Assembly (NCBI GenBank): GCA_009026175.1
Contig: WBTZ01000001.1
Span: 1 to 64,000, forward strand
Source of the DNA: Zoogloea sp.
GTDB lineage: Bacteria; Pseudomonadota; Gammaproteobacteria; Burkholderiales; Rhodocyclaceae
Direction: 5' to 3'
DNA: 64,000 nt
How positions within the stretch are numbered: position 1 is the stretch's first letter; the number at the start of each line of letters is the position of its first letter. The position numbers were made by a program, and so were the translations under genes. The notes under the pieces are model-generated. The model saw only the letters and a list, made by a program, of their open reading frames with translations, was not told where the DNA came from and made no database searches. Positions 16,974 through 24,984 of the stretch are shown in pieces.

Positions 16974-17816
16974 ATGCAACTCGTTCTGATCAGCGGTCTT
17001 TCCGGTTCTGGCAAGAGCGTCGCCCTCAATGTCATGGAAGACAGCGGGCATTACGTGGTCGACAACCTCCCGGCGGCGCTGCTGCCGCAACTGGTTTCAC
17101 ATCTCCGTGGAACGGGCTACCAGCGCATTGCGGTGGCCGTGGATGTGCGCTCCGGCGCCAGCATCGCGGCCCTGCCGCGTCAGGTGGAAGCCCTGCGGGC
17201 GATGGTCAGCGACCTGCGCTTCCTGTTCCTGGATGCCCGCGACGACGTCCTGATCGCCCGCTTTTCCGAGACCCGCCGCCGCCACCCCCTGGGTGATGAA
17301 TGCAGCACCCTTGGCGAAGCCATCTCCCGCGAGCGCGAGGCCCTGGCCCTGATCGCTGAACTCGGCCAGCACATCGACACCAGCGACCTGTCCGCCAATA
17401 CGCTGCGCAACTGGGTCAAGAGCTTTGTCGGCCTCGAGGCCGGCAGCCAGATCACCGTGCTGTTCGAGTCCTTCGGTTTCAAGCACGGCCTGCCGCTGGA
17501 TGCCGACCTGGTGTTCGACGTGCGCTGTCTGCCCAACCCCCACTACGATCCAATGCTGCGCCCGCTGACCGGCAAGGATGGCCCGGTCATCGAATTCCTG
17601 TGCAAGCTCGAGGAAGTCGGGCAGATGGTGGACGACATCTACCGCTTCGTCGCCTCCTGGCTGCCGTCCTACGTCAATGACAACCGCAGCTACCTGACCA
17701 TCGCGATCGGCTGTACCGGCGGGCAGCATCGCTCGGTGTACATCGCCGAGAAGCTGGCCGAGCAATTCCGGGAAACCACCCGGGTCCAGGTGCGGCACCG
17801 TTCCTTGAAGGCGTGA
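16974..17816 (+). CDS. rapZ: RNase adapter protein RapZ
   Basis: A 280-aa RapZ/YvcJ-family protein. In E. coli RapZ guides RNase E to the sRNA GlmZ and links it to glucosamine-6-phosphate levels. The P-loop GLSGSGKS is at residues 7-14, the second motif is LDARDDVLIARFSETRRRHP, and the C-terminal domain contains FDVRCLPNPHY and IGCTGGQHRSVY. In many betaproteobacteria it sits beside hprK or the PTS genes; here the PTS genes are about 5 kb away on the other strand. The stop overlaps the next gene by four bases (GTGA). Confidence 0.96.
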   Translation: MQLVLISGLSGSGKSVALNVMEDSGHYVVDNLPAALLPQLVSHLRGTGYQRIAVAVDVRSGASIAALPRQVEALRAMVSDLRFLFLDARDDVLIARFSETRRRHPLGDECSTLGEAISREREALALIAELGQHIDTSDLSANTLRNWVKSFVGLEAGSQITVLFESFGFKHGLPLDADLVFDVRCLPNPHYDPMLRPLTGKDGPVIEFLCKLEEVGQMVDDIYRFVASWLPSYVNDNRSYLTIAIGCTGGQHRSVYIAEKLAEQFRETTRVQVRHRSLKA

Positions 17817-18343
17817 GCGCCGCCCGGCCGCCCGAAGGCGCTCGCACCGAAGCCCGTGAGGGCGGAGGTCGTCCGGCCGCCGCCCGGCCGCCCGAAGGCG
17901 CTCGCACCGAAGCCCGTGAGGGCGGAGGTCGTCCGGCCGCCGCCCGGCCCGCACTGCACAGCTGGCTGGCCACCTGGGCGGCCTGCCTGCGGGGTGGGGA
18001 TGTGCTGGTGCTGGTCGCAGCGCTCGGTGTGTGCGTGGGGTCGGCCCTGAGCCTGTGGCAGGGAGGGCGGCCCGACAAGGCCGTGATCAAGGCGGGCGGG
18101 CGCACCTTTGCCGAAGTGGCCTTGTCGGCCCCCGCGCTCATCGAGGTGCCGGGGCCGCTCGGCACCACCCGCATCGAGATCCAGCCGGGCCGTGCGCGCG
18201 TGGCCTCCGACCCCGGGCCGCGCCAGTACTGCGTGCGCCAGGGCTGGCTGAGCAGCGCTGGCGCGGTGGCCATCTGCGCCCCCAACCAAGTGAGTCTGGC
18301 CCTCTCCGGGCGCCGAGCTGACTATGACTCCCTTGCCTACTGA
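17813..18343 (+). CDS. NusG-domain-II protein with in-frame N-terminal repeat
   Basis: A 176-aa protein. Residues about 4-43 are two identical 20-residue repeats (ARPPEGARTEAREGG plus GRPAA). A membrane anchor follows at about 61-83, and then an extracytoplasmic NusG-II domain (GGRTFAEVAL, YCVRQGWLSSAG, AICAPNQVSLAL). Such proteins are usually found next to a Gx transporter, as here. The GTG start overlaps the rapZ stop; the repeat may be REP-like DNA captured at the 5' end, in which case translation could start later, although no obvious Met exists before the anchor. Function unknown. Confidence 0.75.
   Translation: MSAARPPEGARTEAREGGGRPAAARPPEGARTEAREGGGRPAAARPALHSWLATWAACLRGGDVLVLVAALGVCVGSALSLWQGGRPDKAVIKAGGRTFAEVALSAPALIEVPGPLGTTRIEIQPGRARVASDPGPRQYCVRQGWLSSAGAVAICAPNQVSLALSGRRADYDSLAY
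17820..17950. repeat. Exact 60-bp tandem duplication (REP-like)
   Basis: Bases 17821-17880 and 17881-17940 are identical, and the first ten bases of the unit nearly recur after 17940. Each unit has partly self-complementary ends (CGGCCGCC and GTCCGGCCGC). The length is a multiple of three, so the reading frame is kept and two identical peptides are encoded. Confidence 0.95.
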
Positions 18344-18373
18344 CGACCCCAAGGATGCTCGGCGCGGCCCGGC

Positions 18374-18463
18374 GCTTTCTGGTGAGGACCCCCAGGGCCG
18401 GGCTGCGCCCTGCCCACCCCCCGAGGGGGGCCAGAAAGCTTGGGACGGCCTGGCGCTTTCTGG
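18374..18463. repeat. REP-like inverted-repeat element before the Gx transporter
   Basis: GCTTTCTGG at 18374-18382 is mirrored by CCAGAAAGC at 18431-18439, with the palindrome CCCCCCGAGGGGGG just inside the right arm. A direct copy of GCTTTCTGG recurs at 18455-18463. The layout resembles the REP/BIME-like intergenic elements of GC-rich betaproteobacteria. Confidence 0.7.
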
Positions 18464-18470
18464 GGCGCGC

Positions 18471-19010
18471 ATGCTGCGGCCCAGCGCGGACGATCACCGG
18501 ATTGCCCGCCATGCCGCGGCGGCGATCGTCCTGACCGTGGCCGAGGCGGCGGTGCCCCTGCCCCTGCCGGGGGTCAAGCCCGGGCTGGCCAACATCATCA
18601 CCCTGGTGGTGCTGGCCCGCTGGGGGTGGGGCGAGGCGGCGTGGGTGGCCTTGTTGCGGGTGCTGGTGGGCAGCCTGCTGCTGGGGCAGTTCCTGGCGCC
18701 GGGCTTCTTTCTGAGCCTGGCTGGCAGCCTGCTCAGCCTGGCGGTGCTGGGGGCGGCGGTGCATCTGCCGGGGCGCTGGTTCGGGCCGGTCAGTCAGAGC
18801 ATCCTGGCGGCTTTTGCCCACATCGGTGGCCAGCTGGTGGTGGCCCGCCTGTGGCTGGTCCCCCACGACGGGGTGTTCTACCTGGTGCCGGTCTTTGCCT
18901 TGGCGGCGACCATCTTCGGCCTGGTCAATGGCCTGATCGCGGCACGCCTGCTGCAGGAAGAGCAGCAGTCTTCAGCGCCGTCGGCGACGGCGGGAGAGGG
19001 CCCGGGATAA
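18471..19010 (+). CDS. Gx transporter (heptaprenyl diphosphate synthase component I-like)
   Basis: A 179-aa integral membrane protein of the Gx transporter family. Five or six hydrophobic helices are visible. The family pattern is clear near the start: VAEAAVPLPLPGVKPGLANIIT-like residues, read here as LPLPGVKPGLANI, then RVLVGSLLLG. I used the ATG at 18471, which follows the repeat element; the frame is open back to an ATG at 18324, overlapping the upstream gene, but those extra 49 residues would be encoded by repeat DNA. It pairs with the NusG-II protein. The substrate is unproven. Confidence 0.8.
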   Translation: MLRPSADDHRIARHAAAAIVLTVAEAAVPLPLPGVKPGLANIITLVVLARWGWGEAAWVALLRVLVGSLLLGQFLAPGFFLSLAGSLLSLAVLGAAVHLPGRWFGPVSQSILAAFAHIGGQLVVARLWLVPHDGVFYLVPVFALAATIFGLVNGLIAARLLQEEQQSSAPSATAGEGPG

Positions 19011-19460
19011 GGGGGCCAGGGCCGGCTTGTCGGGCAGCCCCAGGGCGGCGCGGGACAGGCGGTCAGCGTCGCCGTTGCGATGGCGTGGCACCCATTCGAT
19101 GCGTACCTCGTCGAAGCCCTGCAGGCTGAGTGCGAGGGGCTCGAGCAGGGCGCTCAGGCGGGTGATGGCGGTGCGGGCCGAGCCGAGCAGGTGGCGCACC
19201 GCAAAGTCGCTGTCGCCCCGGATCACCACCCGTCGGGCGCCGGCCTGGTGGGCGGCATCCACTGCCCGCTGCAGGGCCAGCACCTCGGCCGTGTTGTTGC
19301 AGCCGCCGGTCGGGGCCAGCTCGGAAACCTCGATCCGCTCGCCGGCCGGCCCCAGCAGCAGGGCGCCCATGCCGATGCGTCCGGGGTTCGGGCTGGCCGA
19401 GCCGTCGAACCAGAGCTGCCAGGCGTCCGGCCAGACGGGAGGCGGCAGGGGGCGTGGCAT
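18972..19460 (-). CDS. Ribonuclease HI-like protein
   Basis: A 162-aa RNase H-fold protein with all four acidic catalytic positions: WFDGSASPNPG, NNTAEVLALQ, RGDSDFAV and NGDADRLS. It lacks the basic handle of classical RnhA and resembles the RnhC/plant-type-like group of short RNase HI proteins. The C-terminus is a run of six arginines. It overlaps the convergent Gx transporter by 39 bases and follows the DyP gene by 17 bases. Confidence 0.85.
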   Translation of the reverse strand: MPRPLPPPVWPDAWQLWFDGSASPNPGRIGMGALLLGPAGERIEVSELAPTGGCNNTAEVLALQRAVDAAHQAGARRVVIRGDSDFAVRHLLGSARTAITRLSALLEPLALSLQGFDEVRIEWVPRHRNGDADRLSRAALGLPDKPALAPLSRALSRRRRRR

Positions 19461-19477
19461 GGCGGCCCGACCTGGCT

Positions 19478-20347
19478 TCAGGCCTTGCCGAGCACGACGG
19501 CCAGGTCCAGCCGTCTGTCCTTCACGGGCGGGCACCACAGGTAGGTGCCGGTGACCGGCCGGGTGAAGCGGAACAGGGCGTCCACGATCCCGTCCTCCAG
19601 GCCGACCATGCGCCGCATCTGGGCCTGGAAGGCGTCCACGCTGTGGCCGAAGGCCACGAACATCAGGCCGGCGTCCCTGCCTTCGACCCAGGGCATGGAG
19701 CGGCGCAGCACGAAGGCCTCCGGGCTGAAGCTCTCCTGGGCGGTGCGCTTCACATGGGCGGATTCGGGGGCGTCGTCGAGCTCTTCGTTGTCGGAACGGC
19801 GGCGGCCGATGCAATCATCCCGCTCCTCGGGCTGCATGGCTTCGAAGTGCTGGAAGTTGTGCACCCAGCGCTGCACGGCGACGAAGCTGGAGCCGTCGGC
19901 GGCGATGGCTGCACCAAGCGCCTCTTCACCCTCCGGGTTCTCGGTGCCGTCCTCGTAGCCGGTGAGGTCGCGGCCGCCATCATGCTTGAAGCCGTCGATG
20001 GACTCTTCCAGGCGGAACACCGGTGCCAGGGCCGCTTCCAGATGGCGGGCGCGATGCAGCAGTTCGCCCCGGTCGTCACCACGCAGCCACAGCCACAGGG
20101 CGACAGGGGTGGAGGGGATGTCCACGCCAGGACCGGCGAGGGGCGGGAAGGGCTTCAGCCCCGCCACCTTGCGGCCGAGGGCCGATATGGGGGCCAGGCC
20201 GATGCCGGCCACGCTGTGTTCGCCATCGACCAGCCCCTGCAGGGCGGTGAGGCCGGCGGCTACGTCGCTGCCGGGCTCGAGGGAGAAGGCCAGATAGCGG
20301 GAGAGGGGGGGCAAGGGCAGCAGGATGCCGGCTTGCGCTTGGCTCAT
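19478..20347 (-). CDS. DyP-type haem peroxidase
   Basis: A 289-aa dye-decolourising peroxidase, close to the cytoplasmic YfeX type. The GxxDG catalytic motif is GYEDGTENP; the proximal haem His lies in the segment ESAHVKRT; the distal Arg and surrounding residues are in VLRRSMPW. There is no Tat signal and no encapsulin gene nearby. I chose the ATG at 20347; the frame is open 16 codons further. Confidence 0.92.
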   Translation of the reverse strand: MSQAQAGILLPLPPLSRYLAFSLEPGSDVAAGLTALQGLVDGEHSVAGIGLAPISALGRKVAGLKPFPPLAGPGVDIPSTPVALWLWLRGDDRGELLHRARHLEAALAPVFRLEESIDGFKHDGGRDLTGYEDGTENPEGEEALGAAIAADGSSFVAVQRWVHNFQHFEAMQPEERDDCIGRRRSDNEELDDAPESAHVKRTAQESFSPEAFVLRRSMPWVEGRDAGLMFVAFGHSVDAFQAQMRRMVGLEDGIVDALFRFTRPVTGTYLWCPPVKDRRLDLAVVLGKA

Positions 20348-20450
20348 GATGGTCTCCGGAGGGGGTGCATGACAATGCCCCGGATGATAGAGCAATCCCG
20401 TGACGGCCGTAGGGCTGCAGGGCCGGGCTGGGGCCGCCCCTGCAGCCGGC

Positions 20451-21038
20451 CTAGGCGCGGCCGAGGCGGTAGAGGGCCACGCTGGCGAGGAAGTTGGGCT
20501 CCTCGGTGATGACCTTGTCCTCGTCGAAGGCCAGCCGTTCGCGGATGGCGATGCCCTCCTGCTCGCACAGGGTGTCGAAGTCCGCGATGGTGAAGAAGCG
20601 CACGTTGGGCGTGTCGTACCACTGGTAGGGCAGGTTCTTCGACACCGGCATGTGACCGTTCAGGATGGCCTGGCGGTGGCGCCAGTAGGCGAAGTTGGGG
20701 AAGCTCACCACGGCTTCGCGGCCGACCCGCAGCATCTCGCGCAGGATGCCCTGGGTGTTGCGCATGGCCTGCAGCGACAGGCTCATGATGACGTGGTCGA
20801 AGAAGCCGTCGTCGAAGCCGGCGAGGCCTTGCTCCATGTCGATCTGGATTACGTTGATGCCGTTGCGGGCGCAGGCGACGATGCGCTCGGGGTCGTTCTC
20901 CACCCCGTAGCCGCGGACCTGGCGCACCTCGCCCAGGTAGCGCAGCAGGCTGCCGTCGCCGCAGCCCAGGTCGAGGATGCGCTCGCCGGGCTCGATCCAG
21001 TTGGCGATCACGTCGTAGTCGTAGCGTTGGAAGCTCAT
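20451..21038 (-). CDS. metW: Methionine biosynthesis protein MetW
   Basis: A 195-aa class I methyltransferase-fold protein that works with MetX in proteobacteria. The SAM motif is ILDLGCGDGSLL, followed by GVENDPERI and DHVIMSLSLQAM. MetW is needed for full activity of the homoserine acyltransferase. The ATG at 21038 lies ten bases after the metX stop, the usual arrangement. Confidence 0.95.
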   Translation of the reverse strand: MSFQRYDYDVIANWIEPGERILDLGCGDGSLLRYLGEVRQVRGYGVENDPERIVACARNGINVIQIDMEQGLAGFDDGFFDHVIMSLSLQAMRNTQGILREMLRVGREAVVSFPNFAYWRHRQAILNGHMPVSKNLPYQWYDTPNVRFFTIADFDTLCEQEGIAIRERLAFDEDKVITEEPNFLASVALYRLGRA

Positions 21039-21048
21039 CGATCCGCCC

Positions 21049-22170
21049 TCAGATCCGGATGTTGTCGATGTAGGCCCGCAGCACCGCATGGTACTGGGCG
21101 TCGTCGAGCAGGAAGGAGTCGTGGCCGGCCGGACAGTCGATCTCGGCGTAGCTGACCCGCCGGTCGCTGTGCATCAGGGCGTAGACGATCTCGCGGCTGC
21201 GCGACGGGGCAAAGCGCCAGTCGGTGGTGAAGGACACCACCAGGTAATCGGCGGTGGCCCGCGACAGGGCCGCCACCAGGTCGCCACTGTAGTCGAAGGC
21301 CGGGTCGTAGTAGTCGAGGGCCTTGGTGGTCAGCAGGTAGGTGTTGGCGTCGAAATAGCCGGCGAACTTGTCGCCCTGGTAGCGCAGGTAGGACTCGATC
21401 TCGAATTCCACGTCGTAGCTGAAGACCGGCTTGTCGTGACGCAGGCTGCGACCGAATTTCTGGTCCATCGAGTCGTCCGACAGGTAGGTGATGTGGCCGA
21501 CCATGCGCGCCAGGGCCAGGCCGCGGGTGGGTACCACGCCGTGCTCGTAATAGTGGCCGCCGTGGAACTCGGGGTCCTTGAGGATGGCCTGGCGGGCCAC
21601 CTCGTTGAAGGCGATGTTCTGGGCGGTGAGCTTGGGTGCCGAGGCGATCACCAGGGCATGGCCGACCCGCTCCGGGTATTGGAGGGTCCAGGACAGGGCC
21701 TGCATGCCCCCCAGGCTGCCGCCGACGACGGCGGCGAAGCGCTCGATGCCGAGCAGGTCGGCCAGGCGGGCCTGGGCATCCACCCAGTCCTCCACCGTGA
21801 CGAAGGGAAAGTCGGCGCCCCAGGGCTTGCCAGTGGCCGGATTGGTGCTGTTGGGCCCCGAGCTGCCATAACAGCCGCCCAGGTTGTTCACCCCGATCAC
21901 GAAGAAGCGCCCGGTGTCGAGGGGCTTGCCCGGTCCGACCAGGTTGTCCCACCAGCCTACCGCGCCGCTGTCGGCATGGACACCGGCCACATGATGGGAG
22001 CCGGACAGGGCGTGGCAGACCAGCACCGCATTGCTGCGGCTGGCGTTGAGCGTGCCGTAGGTTTCGTAGACGAGGTCGTACTCGGGCAGTACGCCGCCGC
22101 TCTTGAGGGGCAGGGGGGTGTTGAAGTGGGCCGTCTGGGGCGCCACGATTCCAACGGATTGTTCTGTCAT
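21049..22170 (-). CDS. metX: Homoserine O-acyltransferase MetX
   Basis: A 373-aa alpha/beta-hydrolase that acylates homoserine in the first committed step to methionine. The nucleophile Ser is in [11 protein letters not shown], the Asp in [12 protein letters not shown] and the His in [20 protein letters not shown] and [12 protein letters not shown] are also typical. In MetX proteins paired with MetW the acyl donor is often succinyl-CoA, so acetyl versus succinyl cannot be settled here. It is preceded by a promoter, a SAM-II riboswitch and a terminator. Confidence 0.96.
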   Translation of the reverse strand: MTEQSVGIVAPQTAHFNTPLPLKSGGVLPEYDLVYETYGTLNASRSNAVLVCHALSGSHHVAGVHADSGAVGWWDNLVGPGKPLDTGRFFVIGVNNLGGCYGSSGPNSTNPATGKPWGADFPFVTVEDWVDAQARLADLLGIERFAAVVGGSLGGMQALSWTLQYPERVGHALVIASAPKLTAQNIAFNEVARQAILKDPEFHGGHYYEHGVVPTRGLALARMVGHITYLSDDSMDQKFGRSLRHDKPVFSYDVEFEIESYLRYQGDKFAGYFDANTYLLTTKALDYYDPAFDYSGDLVAALSRATADYLVVSFTTDWRFAPSRSREIVYALMHSDRRVSYAEIDCPAGHDSFLLDDAQYHAVLRAYIDNIRI

Positions 22171-22190
22171 CTCACTTTCGTCCGGAAAAC

Positions 22191-22226
22191 GAAAAACCCA
22201 GCCGGCGAACGGTCGCGGACTGGGCT
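22191..22226 (-). terminator. Intrinsic terminator of the metX leader
   Basis: On the minus strand GCCCAG pairs with CTGGGT at the base, with CCG/CGG and CGA/TCG continuing the stem, followed by TTTTTC. It lies between the riboswitch and the metX start codon, so it can only act by premature termination. Confidence 0.82.
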
Positions 22227-22230
22227 GCCG

Positions 22231-22286
22231 TCGCTTTAGCCGTACTTGTAAAGCGCCCGCAAGCTGAAGGGTTCAAATCGGCGCTG
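22231..22286 (-). ncRNA. SAM-II riboswitch
   Basis: Read on the minus strand: P1 5' arm AGCGCC, then GATTTG, then CTTGC, then P1 3' arm GGCGCT, then ACAAGT, then GCTAAAG. These are the conserved blocks of the SAM-II aptamer in the right order; CTTG can pair with CAAG to make the pseudoknot. It begins where the promoter upstream would start the transcript. SAM-II is known upstream of met genes mainly in alphaproteobacteria. Confidence 0.88.
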
Positions 22287-22293
22287 AGCCAAA

Positions 22294-22323
22294 AGATTAG
22301 CGCGATGCGCGGCCCGAAGTCAA
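22294..22323 (-). promoter_or_regulatory. Sigma-70 promoter of metX-metW
   Basis: TTGACT (22318-22323) and TAATCT (22294-22299) are separated by 18 bases on the minus strand. The expected start point, about seven bases on, coincides with the first base of the riboswitch. Confidence 0.75.
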
Positions 22324-22351
22324 ACGCCGCAACCGTGGCGGCGAGTGCGGG

Positions 22352-22383
22352 GGCAGCGACGGACCGCCAGGCCGGTCGCTGCC
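22352..22383 (-). terminator. Hairpin after ptsI
   Basis: A perfect nine-bp stem (GGCAGCGAC with GTCGCTGCC) lies 12 bases after the ptsI stop. It lacks a T-tract but is well placed to end the PTS transcript before the metX promoter. Confidence 0.5.
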
Positions 22384-22394
22384 CTTGTCGTGCC

Positions 22395-24116
22395 CTACAG
22401 TTTTTCCACGGCCTCCCGCACCCGGTCCGGCTCGTCCAGCTTGAGCAGGCGCTGCACCTTCGGGGTCAGGTCGCTGGCGTCGGCGCGCAGGATGGCCTGC
22501 TTGACCTCCAGGATCTGCGCCGGATGCATCGAGAACTGGCGCAGGCCCATGCCGATCAGCAGCCGGGCGCAGTCGGGATCGCCGGCCATTTCACCGCACA
22601 CGGAGACCGGCACGCCCGCCTTGATGCCGGCTTGAATGGTCTGGTGGATCAGCCGCAGCACCGCCGGGTGGAGCGGGTTGTAGAGGTGGGCGACGGCTTC
22701 GTTGCCGCGGTCGATGGCGAGGGTGTACTGGATCAGGTCGTTGGTGCCGATGGACAGGAACTGCAGGCGCTTGGTGAAGGCGCCCAGGCACAGGGCTGCC
22801 GCCGGGACCTCGATCATGCCGCCGACCGGCACGGACTCGTCGAACTTGATCTTGCGCTCGCGCAGCTGGGCCTTGGCCTTGTCGAGCAGGATCAGGGTCT
22901 GGTCGATCTCGTGGCTGCTCGCCAGCATGGGGATCAGGATCTTGAGCTTGCCGAAGTGGCTGGCCCGCAGCAGTGCCCGCAGCTGGGTGAGGAACATCTT
23001 CGGCTCGGCCAGGCAGAAGCGGATGGCACGCAGGCCCAGGGCCGGGTTGTCTTCGGCCCGGGAGGCGCCTTCGAGCTCCTTGTCGGCGCCGACGTCGAGG
23101 GTGCGCACGGTGACCGGCTTGCCGGCCATCGTCTTGACCACCGACTTGTAGGCCTCGAACTGCTCGTCCTCGTCCGGCCAGGTGTCGCGGCTCATGAACA
23201 GGAACTCGGTGCGGAACAGGCCGACACCGTCGGCTTCCACGCCCTTGGCCTGCACGGCGTCAGGCGGCAGCTCGATGTTGGCGAGGATCTGAACCTCCTC
23301 ACCGTCGAGGGTGGCGGCGCGGGTGGACTTGAGGCGCTTGAGCTTGGACCGTTCGAGCTCGACGGCGGCCTTGCGCAGGCGGTATTCCTCGAGCACCCGC
23401 TCGTCGGGGTCGACGATGACTACGCCGCGGGTCCCGTCGATGATGATCAGCTCGTCGTCCTTGACCACGTGGCGCACGTGGCGCAGGGCCACCACGGCCG
23501 GGATGGACAGGCTGCGCGCGACGATGGCGGTATGGCCGGTGGGGCCGCCCGCATCGGTGATGAAGCCGGCGACGGCGTGGTCCTTGAAGCCGATGGTGTC
23601 GGTGGGGGAGAGATCGTGGGCCACCACGATGGTCCCGAGCCCGTCCTTGCGCTTGGGGGGCAGGTGGCCAGGGTGGCCGAGGAGCACCTTGACCACCCGC
23701 TCCACCACCTGCACCACGTCGGACTTGCGTTCCCGCAGGTAGGCGTCCTCGATGGCCTCGAACTGCTCGACGAGCTGTTCCATCTGCTGCACCAGCGCCC
23801 ATTCGGCATTGGCGCGGCGGGTGCGGATCAGGTTCTCGGCGGCATCGACGAGCATCGGGTCCTCGAGCAGCATGATGTGCATGCCGACGAAGGCGTCCAC
23901 CTCGGAGGGGGCGGCACCGCTGCTGGTGGCGGCCTTCAGGCCGGCCAGCTCGACCTTGACCCGGTCAACCGCCTTGTGGAGGCGCAGGACCTCCGCCTCC
24001 ACGTGCTTGGGGGCGATGGTGAAATGGGCGACTTCCAGCAGGGCATGGGATACCAGGTGGGCATGGCCGATGGCAATGCCCTGGGAAACGGCCAGGCCGT
24101 GGATCGTGAAGCTCAT
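22395..24116 (-). CDS. ptsI: PTS enzyme I (phosphoenolpyruvate-protein phosphotransferase)
   Basis: A 573-aa enzyme I that passes phosphate from PEP to HPr. The phosphorylated His is in GGPTGHTAIVARSL; the PEP-binding domain has RTEFLFMSRD, IPMLASSHEI and the active Cys in VCGEMAGDP. Length is normal. I used the ATG at 24116, five bases after GGGGAGG; a GTG two codons up is too close to that site. It forms an operon with HPr and EIIA. With no sugar permease here, the system is probably regulatory. Confidence 0.96.
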   Translation of the reverse strand: MSFTIHGLAVSQGIAIGHAHLVSHALLEVAHFTIAPKHVEAEVLRLHKAVDRVKVELAGLKAATSSGAAPSEVDAFVGMHIMLLEDPMLVDAAENLIRTRRANAEWALVQQMEQLVEQFEAIEDAYLRERKSDVVQVVERVVKVLLGHPGHLPPKRKDGLGTIVVAHDLSPTDTIGFKDHAVAGFITDAGGPTGHTAIVARSLSIPAVVALRHVRHVVKDDELIIIDGTRGVVIVDPDERVLEEYRLRKAAVELERSKLKRLKSTRAATLDGEEVQILANIELPPDAVQAKGVEADGVGLFRTEFLFMSRDTWPDEDEQFEAYKSVVKTMAGKPVTVRTLDVGADKELEGASRAEDNPALGLRAIRFCLAEPKMFLTQLRALLRASHFGKLKILIPMLASSHEIDQTLILLDKAKAQLRERKIKFDESVPVGGMIEVPAAALCLGAFTKRLQFLSIGTNDLIQYTLAIDRGNEAVAHLYNPLHPAVLRLIHQTIQAGIKAGVPVSVCGEMAGDPDCARLLIGMGLRQFSMHPAQILEVKQAILRADASDLTPKVQRLLKLDEPDRVREAVEKL

Positions 24117-24150
24117 CGGCACCTCCCCTTGGCCGGGTGGGCCGGGGGCG

Positions 24151-24420
24151 TCATTCTCCTTCCCCGAACTTGTCCTCGATCAGGGCCTGCAGGGCAGCCA
24201 TGGCTGCGTCCGCGTCGGCACCGCTGGTGTCGATGGTGATGGTGCTGCCCTTGGCGGCGGCCAGCATCATGACGCCCATGATGCTCTTGGCATTGACGCG
24301 CTTGCCGTTGCGTTCAAGCCAGACTTCGCACTGGTAGGCGCTGGCGGTCTGGGTCAGCTTGGCGGAGGCGCGGGCATGCAGGCCCAGCTTGTTGATGATT
24401 TCTGCTTCCTGGCGCGGCAT
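24151..24420 (-). CDS. ptsH: HPr phosphocarrier protein
   Basis: An 89-aa HPr. The His phosphorylated by enzyme I is in KLGLHARAS and the regulatory Ser region is NAKSIMGVMML, so a HprK-type kinase could act on it; no hprK is in the window. AGGAAGAA precedes the ATG. It lies between the EIIA gene and ptsI. Confidence 0.96.
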   Translation of the reverse strand: MPRQEAEIINKLGLHARASAKLTQTASAYQCEVWLERNGKRVNAKSIMGVMMLAAAKGSTITIDTSGADADAAMAALQALIEDKFGEGE

Positions 24421-24497
24421 CGGTGTGTTCTTCCTGTCTTCCTCGAGGTCTCTGGGATGCGATCTGATTATTGTTATGTCGTGGATGGGCGGCCTGC

Positions 24498-24881
24498 CTA
24501 CTTCATATGCACAACGCCTTCACAGGCGCCGGCGACAGCCTTCTTGACCAGCACTTCCATATTCCGTTCCCGGTAAGTGATGGCCCGCAGCAGCATGGGC
24601 AGATTGACGCCTGCCACGCCCTCGATGCGTCCCGGCTCCAGGAGCTTGGCCGCCATGTTGGCGGGGGTGGCGCCGAGGATGTCGGTAAGGACCAGGGCGC
24701 CGTCTCCGCTGTCGACTGCATTGAGCAGGCGGCGGGCCAGGGGCAGGACGTCCAGAGGGTCGTCCTGGCCGGACACGCCCAGCTGCATCATCTGGGGCGG
24801 GCGGCGGTTCATCACGTGGCAGACGCACTGGATGAGCGACTCGCCGAGGCTGCCGTGGGTGATGAGGAGGATGCCGATCAT
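24498..24881 (-). CDS. PTS EIIA component, mannose family
   Basis: A 127-aa EIIA(Man)-type protein. The phospho-His lies in LLITHGSLGESL and the second conserved segment is VLTDILGATPANMA. Linked IIB, IIC and IID parts are missing, so it likely signals rather than imports sugar, as in other betaproteobacteria with this three-gene set. The ATG at 24881 gives the usual N-terminus MIGILLITHG; an ATG three codons up is possible. Confidence 0.93.
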   Translation of the reverse strand: MIGILLITHGSLGESLIQCVCHVMNRRPPQMMQLGVSGQDDPLDVLPLARRLLNAVDSGDGALVLTDILGATPANMAAKLLEPGRIEGVAGVNLPMLLRAITYRERNMEVLVKKAVAGACEGVVHMK

Positions 24882-24984
24882 GCGGCCCATTCTAGCCGAA
24901 GGGCGCGCCGCCGCGGGCAGGAAGACAGTGACAATGCGTATGCAAACGTTGCTGCGCCGCAGCGAGCAGATCCGCCGCGGGGCC

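Noticed and set aside
17820..17950. CRISPR-like array
   Set aside because: There are only two full copies, directly adjoining without unique spacers, and they lie within a coding frame; it is a tandem duplication.
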